This document shows, in pieces, positions 23,439 to 31,515 of a DNA stretch of 64,000 nucleotides. Every line of letters starts with the position of its first letter. Position 1 is the first letter of the stretch. Location of the stretch: contig NZ_JAFBCX010000007.1 in the NCBI RefSeq assembly GCF_016907955.1, positions 1 to 64,000 of the forward strand, written 5' to 3'. The notes beneath the pieces are model-generated. The model worked only from the letters and a program-made list of their open reading frames with translations, did not search any database and was not told the DNA's origin. Source of the DNA: Lentzea nigeriaca (GTDB lineage: Bacteria > Actinomycetota > Actinomycetes > Mycobacteriales > Pseudonocardiaceae). The translations under genes and the position numbers were made by a program.

Positions 23439-25013
23439 CTAGCTGAGGAAGGTGCCGGTACCCGCCCAATCGAGCACGAACGTGGGCCACAAACCGAGCA
23501 CCAGGGTCACGACCGCACCAAGCGTGATCGCGATCGTGGTGAACGCACCGGGCACGCTGACGGTCGGGCCGTCCGGAGCCGGGTCGCTGAAGTACATCAG
23601 CACGATCACCCGCAGGTAGAAGAACGCCGCGACGGCCGAGGCCACCAGTGCGATCACCACGAGCGGGGTCAGGCCGGCCTCGATCGCCGCGCTGAACACG
23701 ACGAACTTGCCGATGAAGCCGGACGTCAGCGGAATGCCTGCCAGCGCGAGCAGCAGGAACGTGAAGACGCCCGCCACGATCGGCGACCGCTTCGCGAGGC
23801 CCGCCCACTGCGACAGGTGCGTCGCCTCGCCGTCCGAGTTGCGGACCAGCGACACGATGCCGAACGCGGCGATCGTGGTGAAGCCGTACGCGAGCAGGTA
23901 GAACATGGTCGCGCTCACGCCCGTGCCGTTCGGCACCAGCGCGATCGAGCCGATCAGCAGGAAGCCCGCGTGCGCCACCGAGGAGTACGCGATCATGCGC
24001 TTCACGTCGGTCTGGGTGAGACCCAGCACCGCGCCGATCACCATCGACACGACGGCGACGCCGTAGAGCACGCCGCGCCATTCCCACTGCGTGTTCTCGA
24101 ACGCCACCGTGAGCACGCGCAGGATGCCGCCGAACGCGGCGACCTTGGTGCACGCGGCCATGAACGCCGTCACCGGCGTCGGCGCGCCCTGGTACACGTC
24201 CGGGGTCCAGGCGTGGAACGGACCGACCGCCGCCTTGAACAGCAGACCCACCACCAGCAGGCCGAAGCCCGCGAACAGCAGCGTGTCCGAGCGGTCCGTG
24301 CCGGCCGCCGCGGCCGCGATGGACGAGAGCTTCACCGAACCCGCGTAGCCGTACAGCAGGGCCACGCCGTACAGGAAGAACGCGGAGGCGAACGCACCCA
24401 GCAGGAAGTATTTCACGGCCGCTTCCTGTGAGAGCAGGCGACGGCGGCGAGCCAGCCCGCACAGCAGGTACAGCGGCAGCGACAGGACTTCCAGCGCGAT
24501 GAACATGGTCAGCAGGTCGTTCGACGCGACGAACGTCATCATGCCGCCGAGCGCGAACAGCGTGAGCGGGAAGACCTCGGTCTGCATGCCGGTCTTCGTC
24601 GCCTGCGCGCGGTCCTGGACGGTGCCTGGCCGGATCGCGGCCTGGGCCACGAACACGCCACCGGGCTCCACCGAGCGGTCGGCGATCAGCAACACCGAGC
24701 CGAACGCGAGCACCAGCAGCGTGGCCCACAGGAAGAGCGACGGCGAGTCGACCGCGATCGCGCCCGCCAGCGTCGCGACGCCCTGCGCGGGACGACGCTC
24801 GGAGGTCGCGTAGAGGATCAACGCACCGGTGGCCCCGACCAGCGTCAGCAGCGACAGCACGAGCTGCACGGCCCACCGCTGGTGCTTGGGCAGCAACGCT
24901 TCCAGCAGCACGCTGATGCACGCCGCGCCGAGCACGATGAGCACCGGCGCGATGGCGCCGTAATCGATCTCCGGCGCCTCGATCTGCTGCGCCTGAGCGA
25001 CGAGAAGGTTCAC
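23439..25013 (-). CDS. nuoN: NADH-quinone oxidoreductase subunit N
   Basis: A 524-residue antiporter-like membrane subunit of complex I with about 14 helices. It has the proton-channel signature K-A-A-V-G-P-F-H-A-W-T-P-D-V-Y-Q-G-A near the middle, with its conserved Lys, and F-I-A-L-E-V-L-S-L-P-L-Y-L-L near 145 with the helix-5 Glu. GTG 25013 is separated by 1 bp from the nuoM stop. It moves protons as part of the membrane arm. The polyprenyl synthase gene follows after 19 bp. Confidence 0.95.
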   Translation of the reverse strand: MNLLVAQAQQIEAPEIDYGAIAPVLIVLGAACISVLLEALLPKHQRWAVQLVLSLLTLVGATGALILYATSERRPAQGVATLAGAIAVDSPSLFLWATLLVLAFGSVLLIADRSVEPGGVFVAQAAIRPGTVQDRAQATKTGMQTEVFPLTLFALGGMMTFVASNDLLTMFIALEVLSLPLYLLCGLARRRRLLSQEAAVKYFLLGAFASAFFLYGVALLYGYAGSVKLSSIAAAAAGTDRSDTLLFAGFGLLVVGLLFKAAVGPFHAWTPDVYQGAPTPVTAFMAACTKVAAFGGILRVLTVAFENTQWEWRGVLYGVAVVSMVIGAVLGLTQTDVKRMIAYSSVAHAGFLLIGSIALVPNGTGVSATMFYLLAYGFTTIAAFGIVSLVRNSDGEATHLSQWAGLAKRSPIVAGVFTFLLLALAGIPLTSGFIGKFVVFSAAIEAGLTPLVVIALVASAVAAFFYLRVIVLMYFSDPAPDGPTVSVPGAFTTIAITLGAVVTLVLGLWPTFVLDWAGTGTFLS

Positions 25014-25014
25014 G

Positions 25015-26583
25015 TCACTTGCCTTCCTGCACGGAGACCGGGTCGGTCACGCCGACCTCGGTCAGCGTCGCCCCGACGGACGGGGTGATCACGTCGAGCA
25101 CCGGCTGCGGGAAGAACCCGAGTGCCAGCACGATGACAACGAGCGGTGCGAGGACCGCGATCTCGCGCTTGTTCAGGTCGCCGATCGTGGTCTTGCGCTC
25201 CGGGTCACCAACGGCACCCGGACCAGAGGCAGCGGCCAGGAGGGCGTCGCCGCGCAGCGGGCCGGTCATCATCCGCTGGTAGAGCCACAGCACGTAGAGC
25301 GCCGCGAGCACCATGCCGACCGTCGCGAGGATCGTGTAGACCGGCTGCGTCGGGAACGAGCCGATCAGCACGAGGAACTCGGAGACGAATGAGTTCGTGC
25401 CCGGCAGCGACAGCGTGGTCAGACCGGAGATCAGCAGCATGCCGGCGAGCAGCGGCGCCACCTTCGACATGCCGCCGTAGTCGGAGATCTGCGACGAACC
25501 ACCGCGCGCGATCACCATGCCGATCACCAGGATCAGCATGCCGGTCGAGATCGAGTGGTTGAGCATGTACGACACCGAGCCCACGCCCGCCTGGGACGTG
25601 AACGAGAAGATGCCGAGCGCGATGAAGCCGAAGTGGGCGATCGAGACGTAGGCGAGGAACCGCTTCATGTCCCGCTGGCCCGTGGCGAGCAACGATCCAT
25701 AGAGGACACCGACCACCGCCAGCACGAGCACGAGCGGCGCCAGGTTCTTCGACGCCGTCGGGAACATCGGCAGCAGGTAGCGCAGCATGCCGAACGTGCC
25801 GACCTTGTCCAGGATGCCGACGACGATCACCGTGACGCCGATGGGCGCCTCGGCGGCCGCGTCGGGCAGCCAGGTGTGGAACGGCACGAGCGGCGCCTTG
25901 ATCGCGAACGCCAGGAAGAAGCCGAGGAACAGCCAGGTCTGCGTCGTCGGGTCGGCGTCGCGGACCACGGTCACGAGCGTCGCCCAGTCGAACGTGCCCT
26001 TGCCCAGCTCGTCCGACGCCATCGCGTAGGCGCCGATCGCGGAGGCCAGCATGATCAGGCCGCCGAGGAACGAGTAGAGGAAGAACTTGACCGCCGCGTA
26101 CTGCCTGCGCGCGCCGCCGTAGCCGCCGATCAGGAAGTACATCGGGATCAGCATGACCTCGAACAGCACGTAGAACAGGAAGACGTCGGTGGCGGCGAAC
26201 ACCGCGACCGTCACGGCCTCCTGCACCAGGATCAGCGCGAGGTACCCGCCCTGGGAACGACCGGCCGGCAGCTTCTCCGTCCAGCCGGCCCCGATCACCA
26301 GCGGGATCAGCAGCGCGATCACCGCGATCATCACCAGCGCGATGCCGTCGATGCCGAACGACAGCCGCACGCCGAACGCCGGGATCCAGTCCACGCCGAA
26401 GGCGAGCTGGATGCGGTCGCCACCGGGCTTGTAGGCGGTCCACAGCAGAACGCCGAGCACCAGCTCGACGACCGAGAACGCCAGTGCGACGAGCTTGGCC
26501 TTCGTGTCGTCCTTGCGCAGGAACGACACCACCAGCGCGCCGACGAGCGGCACGACCAGCAGCGCGATCAGAACCCAGGTCAC
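25015..26583 (-). CDS. nuoM: NADH-quinone oxidoreductase subunit M
   Basis: A 522-residue antiporter-like subunit. Key features are Y-V-L-F-E-V-M-L-I-P-M-Y (conserved Glu in helix 5) and F-A-I-K-A-P-L-V-P-F-H-T-W-L-P-D-A-A-A-E-A-P (central Lys and the channel loop). The GTG at 26583 overlaps the nuoL stop (GTGA). Length and motifs are normal. Confidence 0.95.
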   Translation of the reverse strand: MTWVLIALLVVPLVGALVVSFLRKDDTKAKLVALAFSVVELVLGVLLWTAYKPGGDRIQLAFGVDWIPAFGVRLSFGIDGIALVMIAVIALLIPLVIGAGWTEKLPAGRSQGGYLALILVQEAVTVAVFAATDVFLFYVLFEVMLIPMYFLIGGYGGARRQYAAVKFFLYSFLGGLIMLASAIGAYAMASDELGKGTFDWATLVTVVRDADPTTQTWLFLGFFLAFAIKAPLVPFHTWLPDAAAEAPIGVTVIVVGILDKVGTFGMLRYLLPMFPTASKNLAPLVLVLAVVGVLYGSLLATGQRDMKRFLAYVSIAHFGFIALGIFSFTSQAGVGSVSYMLNHSISTGMLILVIGMVIARGGSSQISDYGGMSKVAPLLAGMLLISGLTTLSLPGTNSFVSEFLVLIGSFPTQPVYTILATVGMVLAALYVLWLYQRMMTGPLRGDALLAAASGPGAVGDPERKTTIGDLNKREIAVLAPLVVIVLALGFFPQPVLDVITPSVGATLTEVGVTDPVSVQEGK

Positions 26584-28517
26584 GAGAACCTCACCACCAG
26601 GAGCGCCCCGAGCACGAAGATCGAGCCCAGCAGCATGGACAGTGCGTAGGAGCGGACGAACCCGGTCTGCAGCCTGCGCAACCGGCCGGAGCTACCGCCG
26701 AGCAGCGCCGCGGTGCCGTTGACCAGACCGTCGACGCCCTTCAGGTCGAGGAACACGAGCGCGCGGGTGAGCCAGGTGCCCGGCCGCGCGAACAGGGCCT
26801 CGTTCAGTGCGTTGCCGTAGAGGTCCGCACGGGCGGCGCGCACCGGGAACGACACCCGCGCCGGCCGCTCGACCGGCTGCGCACTGCGGCCGAAGAGCAG
26901 GAACGCGAGGCCCGCACCGACCAGCGACAGCACGACGGTCAGGATCCCGATCATGCCGTGCGACAGGATGCCGTGCTCTTCCCTGAGCTCGCCCAGCGAG
27001 GGCTCGAGCCAGCCGGCGAGACGTCCACCGGCGGAGAACCACCAACCGGCACCGACGGACCCGACCGCGAGGATGATCATCGGGACGGTCATCGTGAGCG
27101 GCGACTCGTGCGGGTGGTAGTCGCGGCCGTCCTCGGACTTCAGTTCCTTCCAGCGGGGCTTGCCCAGGAAGACGAGGATCAGCAGGCGCGTCATGTAGAA
27201 CGCGGTCAGCGCGGCACCGAGCAGTGCGACACCGCCGAAGACGTACCCGCGCCAGCCCTCCGCGGTGAACGCCGCCGCGATGATGGCGTCCTTCGAGAAG
27301 TAGCCGGAGAACGGCGGGATGCCGATCAGCGCGAGGTAGCCGAGCGTCCAGGTGACGAACGTGATCGGCAGGTACTTCGCGAGACCGCCCATCCGCCGGA
27401 TGTTGCCCTCGTCGTTCATGCCGTGCATGACCGAACCGGCACCGAGGAAGAGCCCCGCCTTGAAGAAGCCGTGCGTCAGCAGGTGCATGATGCCGAGCGC
27501 GTAACCGACCGGACCGAGGCCCACCGCGAGGATCATGTACCCGATCTGCGAGACGGTCGAGTACGCCAGGACTTTCTTGAAGTCGTCGTAGGCGCAACCG
27601 ATGATGCATCCGATCAGCAGCGTGACGCCGCCGATGATCATCACGACCAGGCGGCCGTCGGCACTCAGGTCGTAGATCGGGTTCGAGCGGGCGATCAGGT
27701 ACACACCCGCGGTGACCATCGTTGCCGCGTGGATCAGGGCGGACACCGGGGTCGGACCGGCCATGGCGTCCGGCAACCAGGCCTGCAGCGGGAACTGACC
27801 GGACTTGCCGCAGGCGCCCAGGAGCAGCAGCAGCGTGATCGCGAGGATCTCGGCGCTGGAGAACTCCTTCACCCGGCTGAAGACCTCGGTGTACTGGGTC
27901 GTCCCGAGCCGGTTGAACATCATGAAGATCGCGATGGCCAGACCGAGGTCACCGACGCGGTTCATCAGGAAGGCCTTCTTGGCCGCCGACGCCGCTTCCG
28001 GCTTGTACTGGTACCAGCCGATCAGCAGGTACGAGGCGAGACCGACGCCCTCCCAGCCGAAGTACAGGGTCACGAAACCGTTGCCCAGCACCAGCAGGAG
28101 CATCGCCGACACGAAGAGGTTGAGATAGGCGAAGAACTTCCGCCTGCCTTCCTCGTGCGCCATGTAACCGATCGAGTAGATGTGGATCAGCGAGCCCACA
28201 CCGGTGATCAGCAGGACGAACGTGAGCGACAGCGGGTCCAGCCGCAGTCCGAACTCGACGGTCAGCGCGTTGATGTCGACCCAGTTGAACAGGTGCAGGT
28301 TCTGCACGCGCTCTTCCGGGTTCGAGATGCCGAGCGTCGAGAAGAACAGCGCGAGTCCGTAGCCGAACGCGCCGAGGATGGTGGCGCAGCCGAGCAGATG
28401 ACCCCACTTGTCGGTGCGCTTGCCACCGACCAGCAGCACCGCCGCGCCGAACGCGGGCAGCGCCAACAACAGCCAGGCGAGAGAAGCGATCCCGCTGGCG
28501 GCAACAGGTTCCGTCAC
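26580..28517 (-). CDS. nuoL: NADH-quinone oxidoreductase subunit L
   Basis: A 645-residue antiporter-like subunit, the most distal part of the membrane arm. It contains Y-F-G-W-E-G-V-G-L-A-S-Y-L-L-I-G (conserved Glu) and S-G-Q-F-P-L-Q-A-W-L-P-D-A-M-A-G-P-T-P-V-S-A (channel loop). A C-terminal amphipathic helix region after about residue 530 fits the lateral helix seen in NuoL. The GTG at 28517 lies 10 bp after nuoK. It overlaps nuoM by 4 bp. Confidence 0.95.
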   Translation of the reverse strand: MTEPVAASGIASLAWLLLALPAFGAAVLLVGGKRTDKWGHLLGCATILGAFGYGLALFFSTLGISNPEERVQNLHLFNWVDINALTVEFGLRLDPLSLTFVLLITGVGSLIHIYSIGYMAHEEGRRKFFAYLNLFVSAMLLLVLGNGFVTLYFGWEGVGLASYLLIGWYQYKPEAASAAKKAFLMNRVGDLGLAIAIFMMFNRLGTTQYTEVFSRVKEFSSAEILAITLLLLLGACGKSGQFPLQAWLPDAMAGPTPVSALIHAATMVTAGVYLIARSNPIYDLSADGRLVVMIIGGVTLLIGCIIGCAYDDFKKVLAYSTVSQIGYMILAVGLGPVGYALGIMHLLTHGFFKAGLFLGAGSVMHGMNDEGNIRRMGGLAKYLPITFVTWTLGYLALIGIPPFSGYFSKDAIIAAAFTAEGWRGYVFGGVALLGAALTAFYMTRLLILVFLGKPRWKELKSEDGRDYHPHESPLTMTVPMIILAVGSVGAGWWFSAGGRLAGWLEPSLGELREEHGILSHGMIGILTVVLSLVGAGLAFLLFGRSAQPVERPARVSFPVRAARADLYGNALNEALFARPGTWLTRALVFLDLKGVDGLVNGTAALLGGSSGRLRRLQTGFVRSYALSMLLGSIFVLGALLVVRFS

Positions 28518-28527
28518 CGGTGACCCC

Positions 28528-28827
28528 TCAGTACTTCAGCAGGTTCGAGTCGTCGACCGAGGCCGAGCGACGCGTCCGGAAGATGGACATGATGATCGCG
28601 AGGCCGACCACGACCTCCGCCGCGGCGACGACCATCACGAAGAACGCCATCACCTGACCGTCGAGCGAGCCGTTGATCCGCGCGAACGTCACGAGGCTCA
28701 GGTTGACCGCGTTGAGCATGAGCTCGACGCACATGAAGACCACGATGGCGTTGCGCCGCACCAGGACACCGACGGCGCCGATGCTGAACAGCAGCGCCGA
28801 CAGCAGCAGGTAGTACGTGGGAGTCAC
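28528..28827 (-). CDS. nuoK: NADH-quinone oxidoreductase subunit K
   Basis: A 99-residue, three-helix membrane subunit. V-F-M-C-V-E-L-M-L-N-A-V-N-L carries the conserved Glu of helix 2; a second acidic residue lies in helix 3 (V-V-A-A-A-E-V-V-V-G-L-A). GTG start at 28827 overlaps the nuoJ stop (GTGA). Normal length for the family. Confidence 0.95.
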   Translation of the reverse strand: MTPTYYLLLSALLFSIGAVGVLVRRNAIVVFMCVELMLNAVNLSLVTFARINGSLDGQVMAFFVMVVAAAEVVVGLAIIMSIFRTRRSASVDDSNLLKY

Positions 28828-29675
28828 GACTCACTTCCCTTGAGCGCGTGCGGGTCCGGCTGGTGACCGGTCCCCGCGACCTCGGCGACGTCGTCCGACA
28901 GCACGGAGGAGTCGGTCGCCTCGATGAGCTCGAACAGCGACTCCTCCGACACGCTGCCGTCGGGCAGCAGTGCGGGAGTGGCCACCGAGTTCGCGGTGGC
29001 GAAGACGCCGGGACCGGGGATGGACCCGACCCGCGTGCCGTCCTGGAAGCGCTCTTCGACGAGTTCCTTCTGCGTCTTGCGCGCGGGCTTCCCGTCCCTG
29101 CCGACGAAGGCCAGGATCATCGCGCCGAGCGCGGCGACGATGAGCAGCGCCGAGGTGAGCTCGAACGGGAACAGGTAGTCCGTGAAGAGCTTCGTGCCGA
29201 TGTTGCCGACGTTGCCGCCGTTCGTGGTGTTCGCCTCCACCAGACCCTTCGGCTGCACCGAGGTGAGCGCGCGAGCCACGGAACCGACCATCAGGACGGC
29301 GAACCCGATGCCGAGCAACGCGGCCGCGAGCCGTTGTCCGCGGATCACTTCGACCACGGAGTCCGAACTGTCACGGCCGACCATCATCAGCACGAACAGG
29401 AAGAGCATCATGATCGCGCCGGTGTAGACGATGATCTGCACGAAGCCGAGGAACGGCGCCTGCTGGATCATGTACAGCACACCCAGGCTGAGCATCGTCA
29501 CCACGAGCCACAGCGCGGAGTGCACGGCGTTGCGCGCGAAGAGCATGCCGAGCGCGCCGGCCAGCGCGAGCGGGCCGAGCACCCAGAACGCGATGGCCTC
29601 GCCGGTGGTGACCTTGTCGACCACCTGCTGCACGGGCTCCGGCTGCTGAGCCAGGAACTGCACGAGAAGGCTCAC
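28824..29675 (-). CDS. nuoJ: NADH-quinone oxidoreductase subunit J, with C-terminal extension
   Basis: A 283-residue subunit. The five-helix core (to about residue 170) includes V-Q-I-I-V-Y-T-G-A-I-M-M-L-F-L-F-V-L-M-M-V, the pi-bulge helix that takes part in coupling. About 100 further hydrophilic residues at the C-terminus extend beyond the E. coli protein; such tails are common in actinobacteria. GTG 29675 overlaps the nuoI stop. Confidence 0.94.
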   Translation of the reverse strand: MSLLVQFLAQQPEPVQQVVDKVTTGEAIAFWVLGPLALAGALGMLFARNAVHSALWLVVTMLSLGVLYMIQQAPFLGFVQIIVYTGAIMMLFLFVLMMVGRDSSDSVVEVIRGQRLAAALLGIGFAVLMVGSVARALTSVQPKGLVEANTTNGGNVGNIGTKLFTDYLFPFELTSALLIVAALGAMILAFVGRDGKPARKTQKELVEERFQDGTRVGSIPGPGVFATANSVATPALLPDGSVSEESLFELIEATDSSVLSDDVAEVAGTGHQPDPHALKGSES

Positions 29676-30187
29676 TGTCCGGCCTCCTTCGCGAGCTGCG
29701 GCCCGTTCACGTAGTAGTCCTGCTCGTTGTCGCCGAGCCGCATCGGGTGCGGCGGCTGCTCCATGCCGGGCAGCAGCGGAGCGAGCAGGTCCTCCTTCGT
29801 GAAGATCAGGTCCTGCCGGTTGTCGTCGGCGAGCTCGTACTCGTTCGTCATCGTGAGCGAGCGGGTCGGGCACGCCTCGATGCACAGGCCGCAGCCGATG
29901 CACCGCAGGTAGTTGATCTGGTAGTCCTTGCCGTAGCGCTCACCGGGCGAGTAGCGCGCGTCCTCGGTGTTGTCGCCACCCTCGACGAAGATCGCGTCCG
30001 CCGGGCAGGCCCACGCGCACAGCTCGCAGCCGACGCACTTCTCCAGCCCGTCCGGGTGCCTGTTCAGCTGGTGACGGCCGTGGAACCGCGGCGCGGTCAC
30101 CTTCTTGACCTCGGGGTACTCCTCCGTCACCACCTTCTTGAACATGGTGCCGAAGGTGACGCCGAAGCCTTTCAGGGACTCGAACAT
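29672..30187 (-). CDS. nuoI: NADH-quinone oxidoreductase subunit I (two [4Fe-4S])
   Basis: A 171-residue ferredoxin-like subunit. Two complete binding motifs are seen: C-V-G-C-E-L-C-A-W-A-C-P near 53 and C-I-G-C-G-L-C-I-E-A-C-P near 98, which ligate clusters N6a and N6b and pass electrons to NuoB. The ATG at 30187 follows the nuoH stop by 2 bp. Confidence 0.96.
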   Translation of the reverse strand: MFESLKGFGVTFGTMFKKVVTEEYPEVKKVTAPRFHGRHQLNRHPDGLEKCVGCELCAWACPADAIFVEGGDNTEDARYSPGERYGKDYQINYLRCIGCGLCIEACPTRSLTMTNEYELADDNRQDLIFTKEDLLAPLLPGMEQPPHPMRLGDNEQDYYVNGPQLAKEAGQ

Positions 30188-30189
30188 CC

Positions 30190-31515
30190 CTACTCAGCCT
30201 CCTTACCGGTGGTGACTGCCTTGGCTGTGTTCGCAGCGGGGATGTTGGCGACCTTGACCTTGCGCTTGGGCGCTGACTTGGGGACGGCGAGGTCGAGCGG
30301 CGGCAGCGGGAAGCCGGAGCCGGCGAGCGGCACGCCCTTGGTGTCGGTGACCTTCTTGTCCGGCAGCAGGAACGAGAGCAACAGCACGAGGCCGACGACC
30401 ACGCCGAGCGCGATCAGCTTCTGCGCGTTGGACATGTCCTTCAACGCACCGGTGCGGATGACCGCGACGGCCATGATCCAGACGAGGCTGGTCGGGACCA
30501 GCACCTTCCAGCCCAGCTTCATGAACTGGTCGTAGCGCAGGCGGGGAAGCGTGCCGCGCAGCCAGATGAAGAGGAACAGGAACAGCAGCGTCTTGGCGAT
30601 GAACCAGAGCAGGCCCCACCAGCCGGTGTTCATGAACTCGCCGCTCCACGGGGCGCGGTAGCCGCCGAGGAAGAGCGTGGTCGCGAGCGCCGAGACGGTG
30701 ACCATGTTGACGTACTCCGCGAGGAAGAACAGCGCGAACTTCAGCGAGCTGTACTCGGTGTGGAAACCACCGACCAGCTCCGACTCGGCCTCGGGGAGGT
30801 CGAACGGCGCGCGGTTGGTCTCGCCGACCATCGACACCACGTAGATCACGAAGCTCGGGAACAGCAGCAGGCCGAACCAGCCGGGGACGACGCCACCGAG
30901 CATGTTCGCCTGCGCGTTCACGATGTCACCCGTCGACATCGAGCCGGTGAACATGATCACCGCGACGATCGACAGACCCATCGCGATCTCGTAGGAGATC
31001 ACCTGCGCGGCGCTTCGCAGAGCACCCAGCAGCGGGTACGGCGAGCCGGAGGCCCAGCCGGACAGCACGATGCCGTAGACACCGAGCGAGGAGCAGGCCA
31101 GCACCACCAGCACGCCGACCGGCAGGTCGACGAGCTGCAGCGAGGTCTCCTGGCCGAACATGCTGACCTTGCCGGCGAGCGGGATCACCGAGAACGCGAG
31201 GAACGCGGGGATGCAGGAGATCACCGGCGCGAGGAAGAAGACCCACTTGTCCGCGAGGACCGGGCGGATGTCCTCCTTGAACGCGAGCTTCAGACCGTCC
31301 GCCAGCGACTGCAGCCAGCCGTTGGGGCCGACGCGGTTGGGGCCGGGGCGGTGCTGCATGCGCGCGACGACCTTGCGCTCCCAGTTGATCATGAACAGGG
31401 TCATGACCACCAGGAACGCGAAGATCCCGACGACCTTGATCAGGACCAGCCAGATCGGGTCGTCCGCGAGGAGCTTGGCGGTGTCGCCGATCTCCGCTGC
31501 GAAGTTCTTCGTCAT
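30190..31515 (-). CDS. nuoH: NADH-quinone oxidoreductase subunit H
   Basis: A 441-residue, eight- to nine-helix subunit forming much of the quinone chamber. R-M-Q-H-R-P-G-P-N-R-V-G-P near 52 and E-T-N-R-A-P-F-D-L-P-E-A-E-S-E-L-V-G-G-F-H-T-E-Y-near 230 are the conserved cytoplasmic loops. A basic, Ala/Lys-rich tail of about 35 residues extends past the usual end. ATG 31515 overlaps the nuoG stop. Confidence 0.95.
   Translation of the reverse strand: MTKNFAAEIGDTAKLLADDPIWLVLIKVVGIFAFLVVMTLFMINWERKVVARMQHRPGPNRVGPNGWLQSLADGLKLAFKEDIRPVLADKWVFFLAPVISCIPAFLAFSVIPLAGKVSMFGQETSLQLVDLPVGVLVVLACSSLGVYGIVLSGWASGSPYPLLGALRSAAQVISYEIAMGLSIVAVIMFTGSMSTGDIVNAQANMLGGVVPGWFGLLLFPSFVIYVVSMVGETNRAPFDLPEAESELVGGFHTEYSSLKFALFFLAEYVNMVTVSALATTLFLGGYRAPWSGEFMNTGWWGLLWFIAKTLLFLFLFIWLRGTLPRLRYDQFMKLGWKVLVPTSLVWIMAVAVIRTGALKDMSNAQKLIALGVVVGLVLLLSFLLPDKKVTDTKGVPLAGSGFPLPPLDLAVPKSAPKRKVKVANIPAANTAKAVTTGKEAE

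Noticed and set aside
23416..24921. Second minus-strand frame of 501 codons within nuoN
   Set aside because: Shifted-frame shadow of nuoN; Arg/Gly-rich with no membrane helices.
26484..28523. Plus-strand frame of 679 codons opposite nuoL, and similar long frames opposite nuoM, nuoG, nuoF and nuoD
   Set aside because: Composition is Arg/His/Asp/Gln-rich with no motif; the minus-strand nuo genes are unambiguous.
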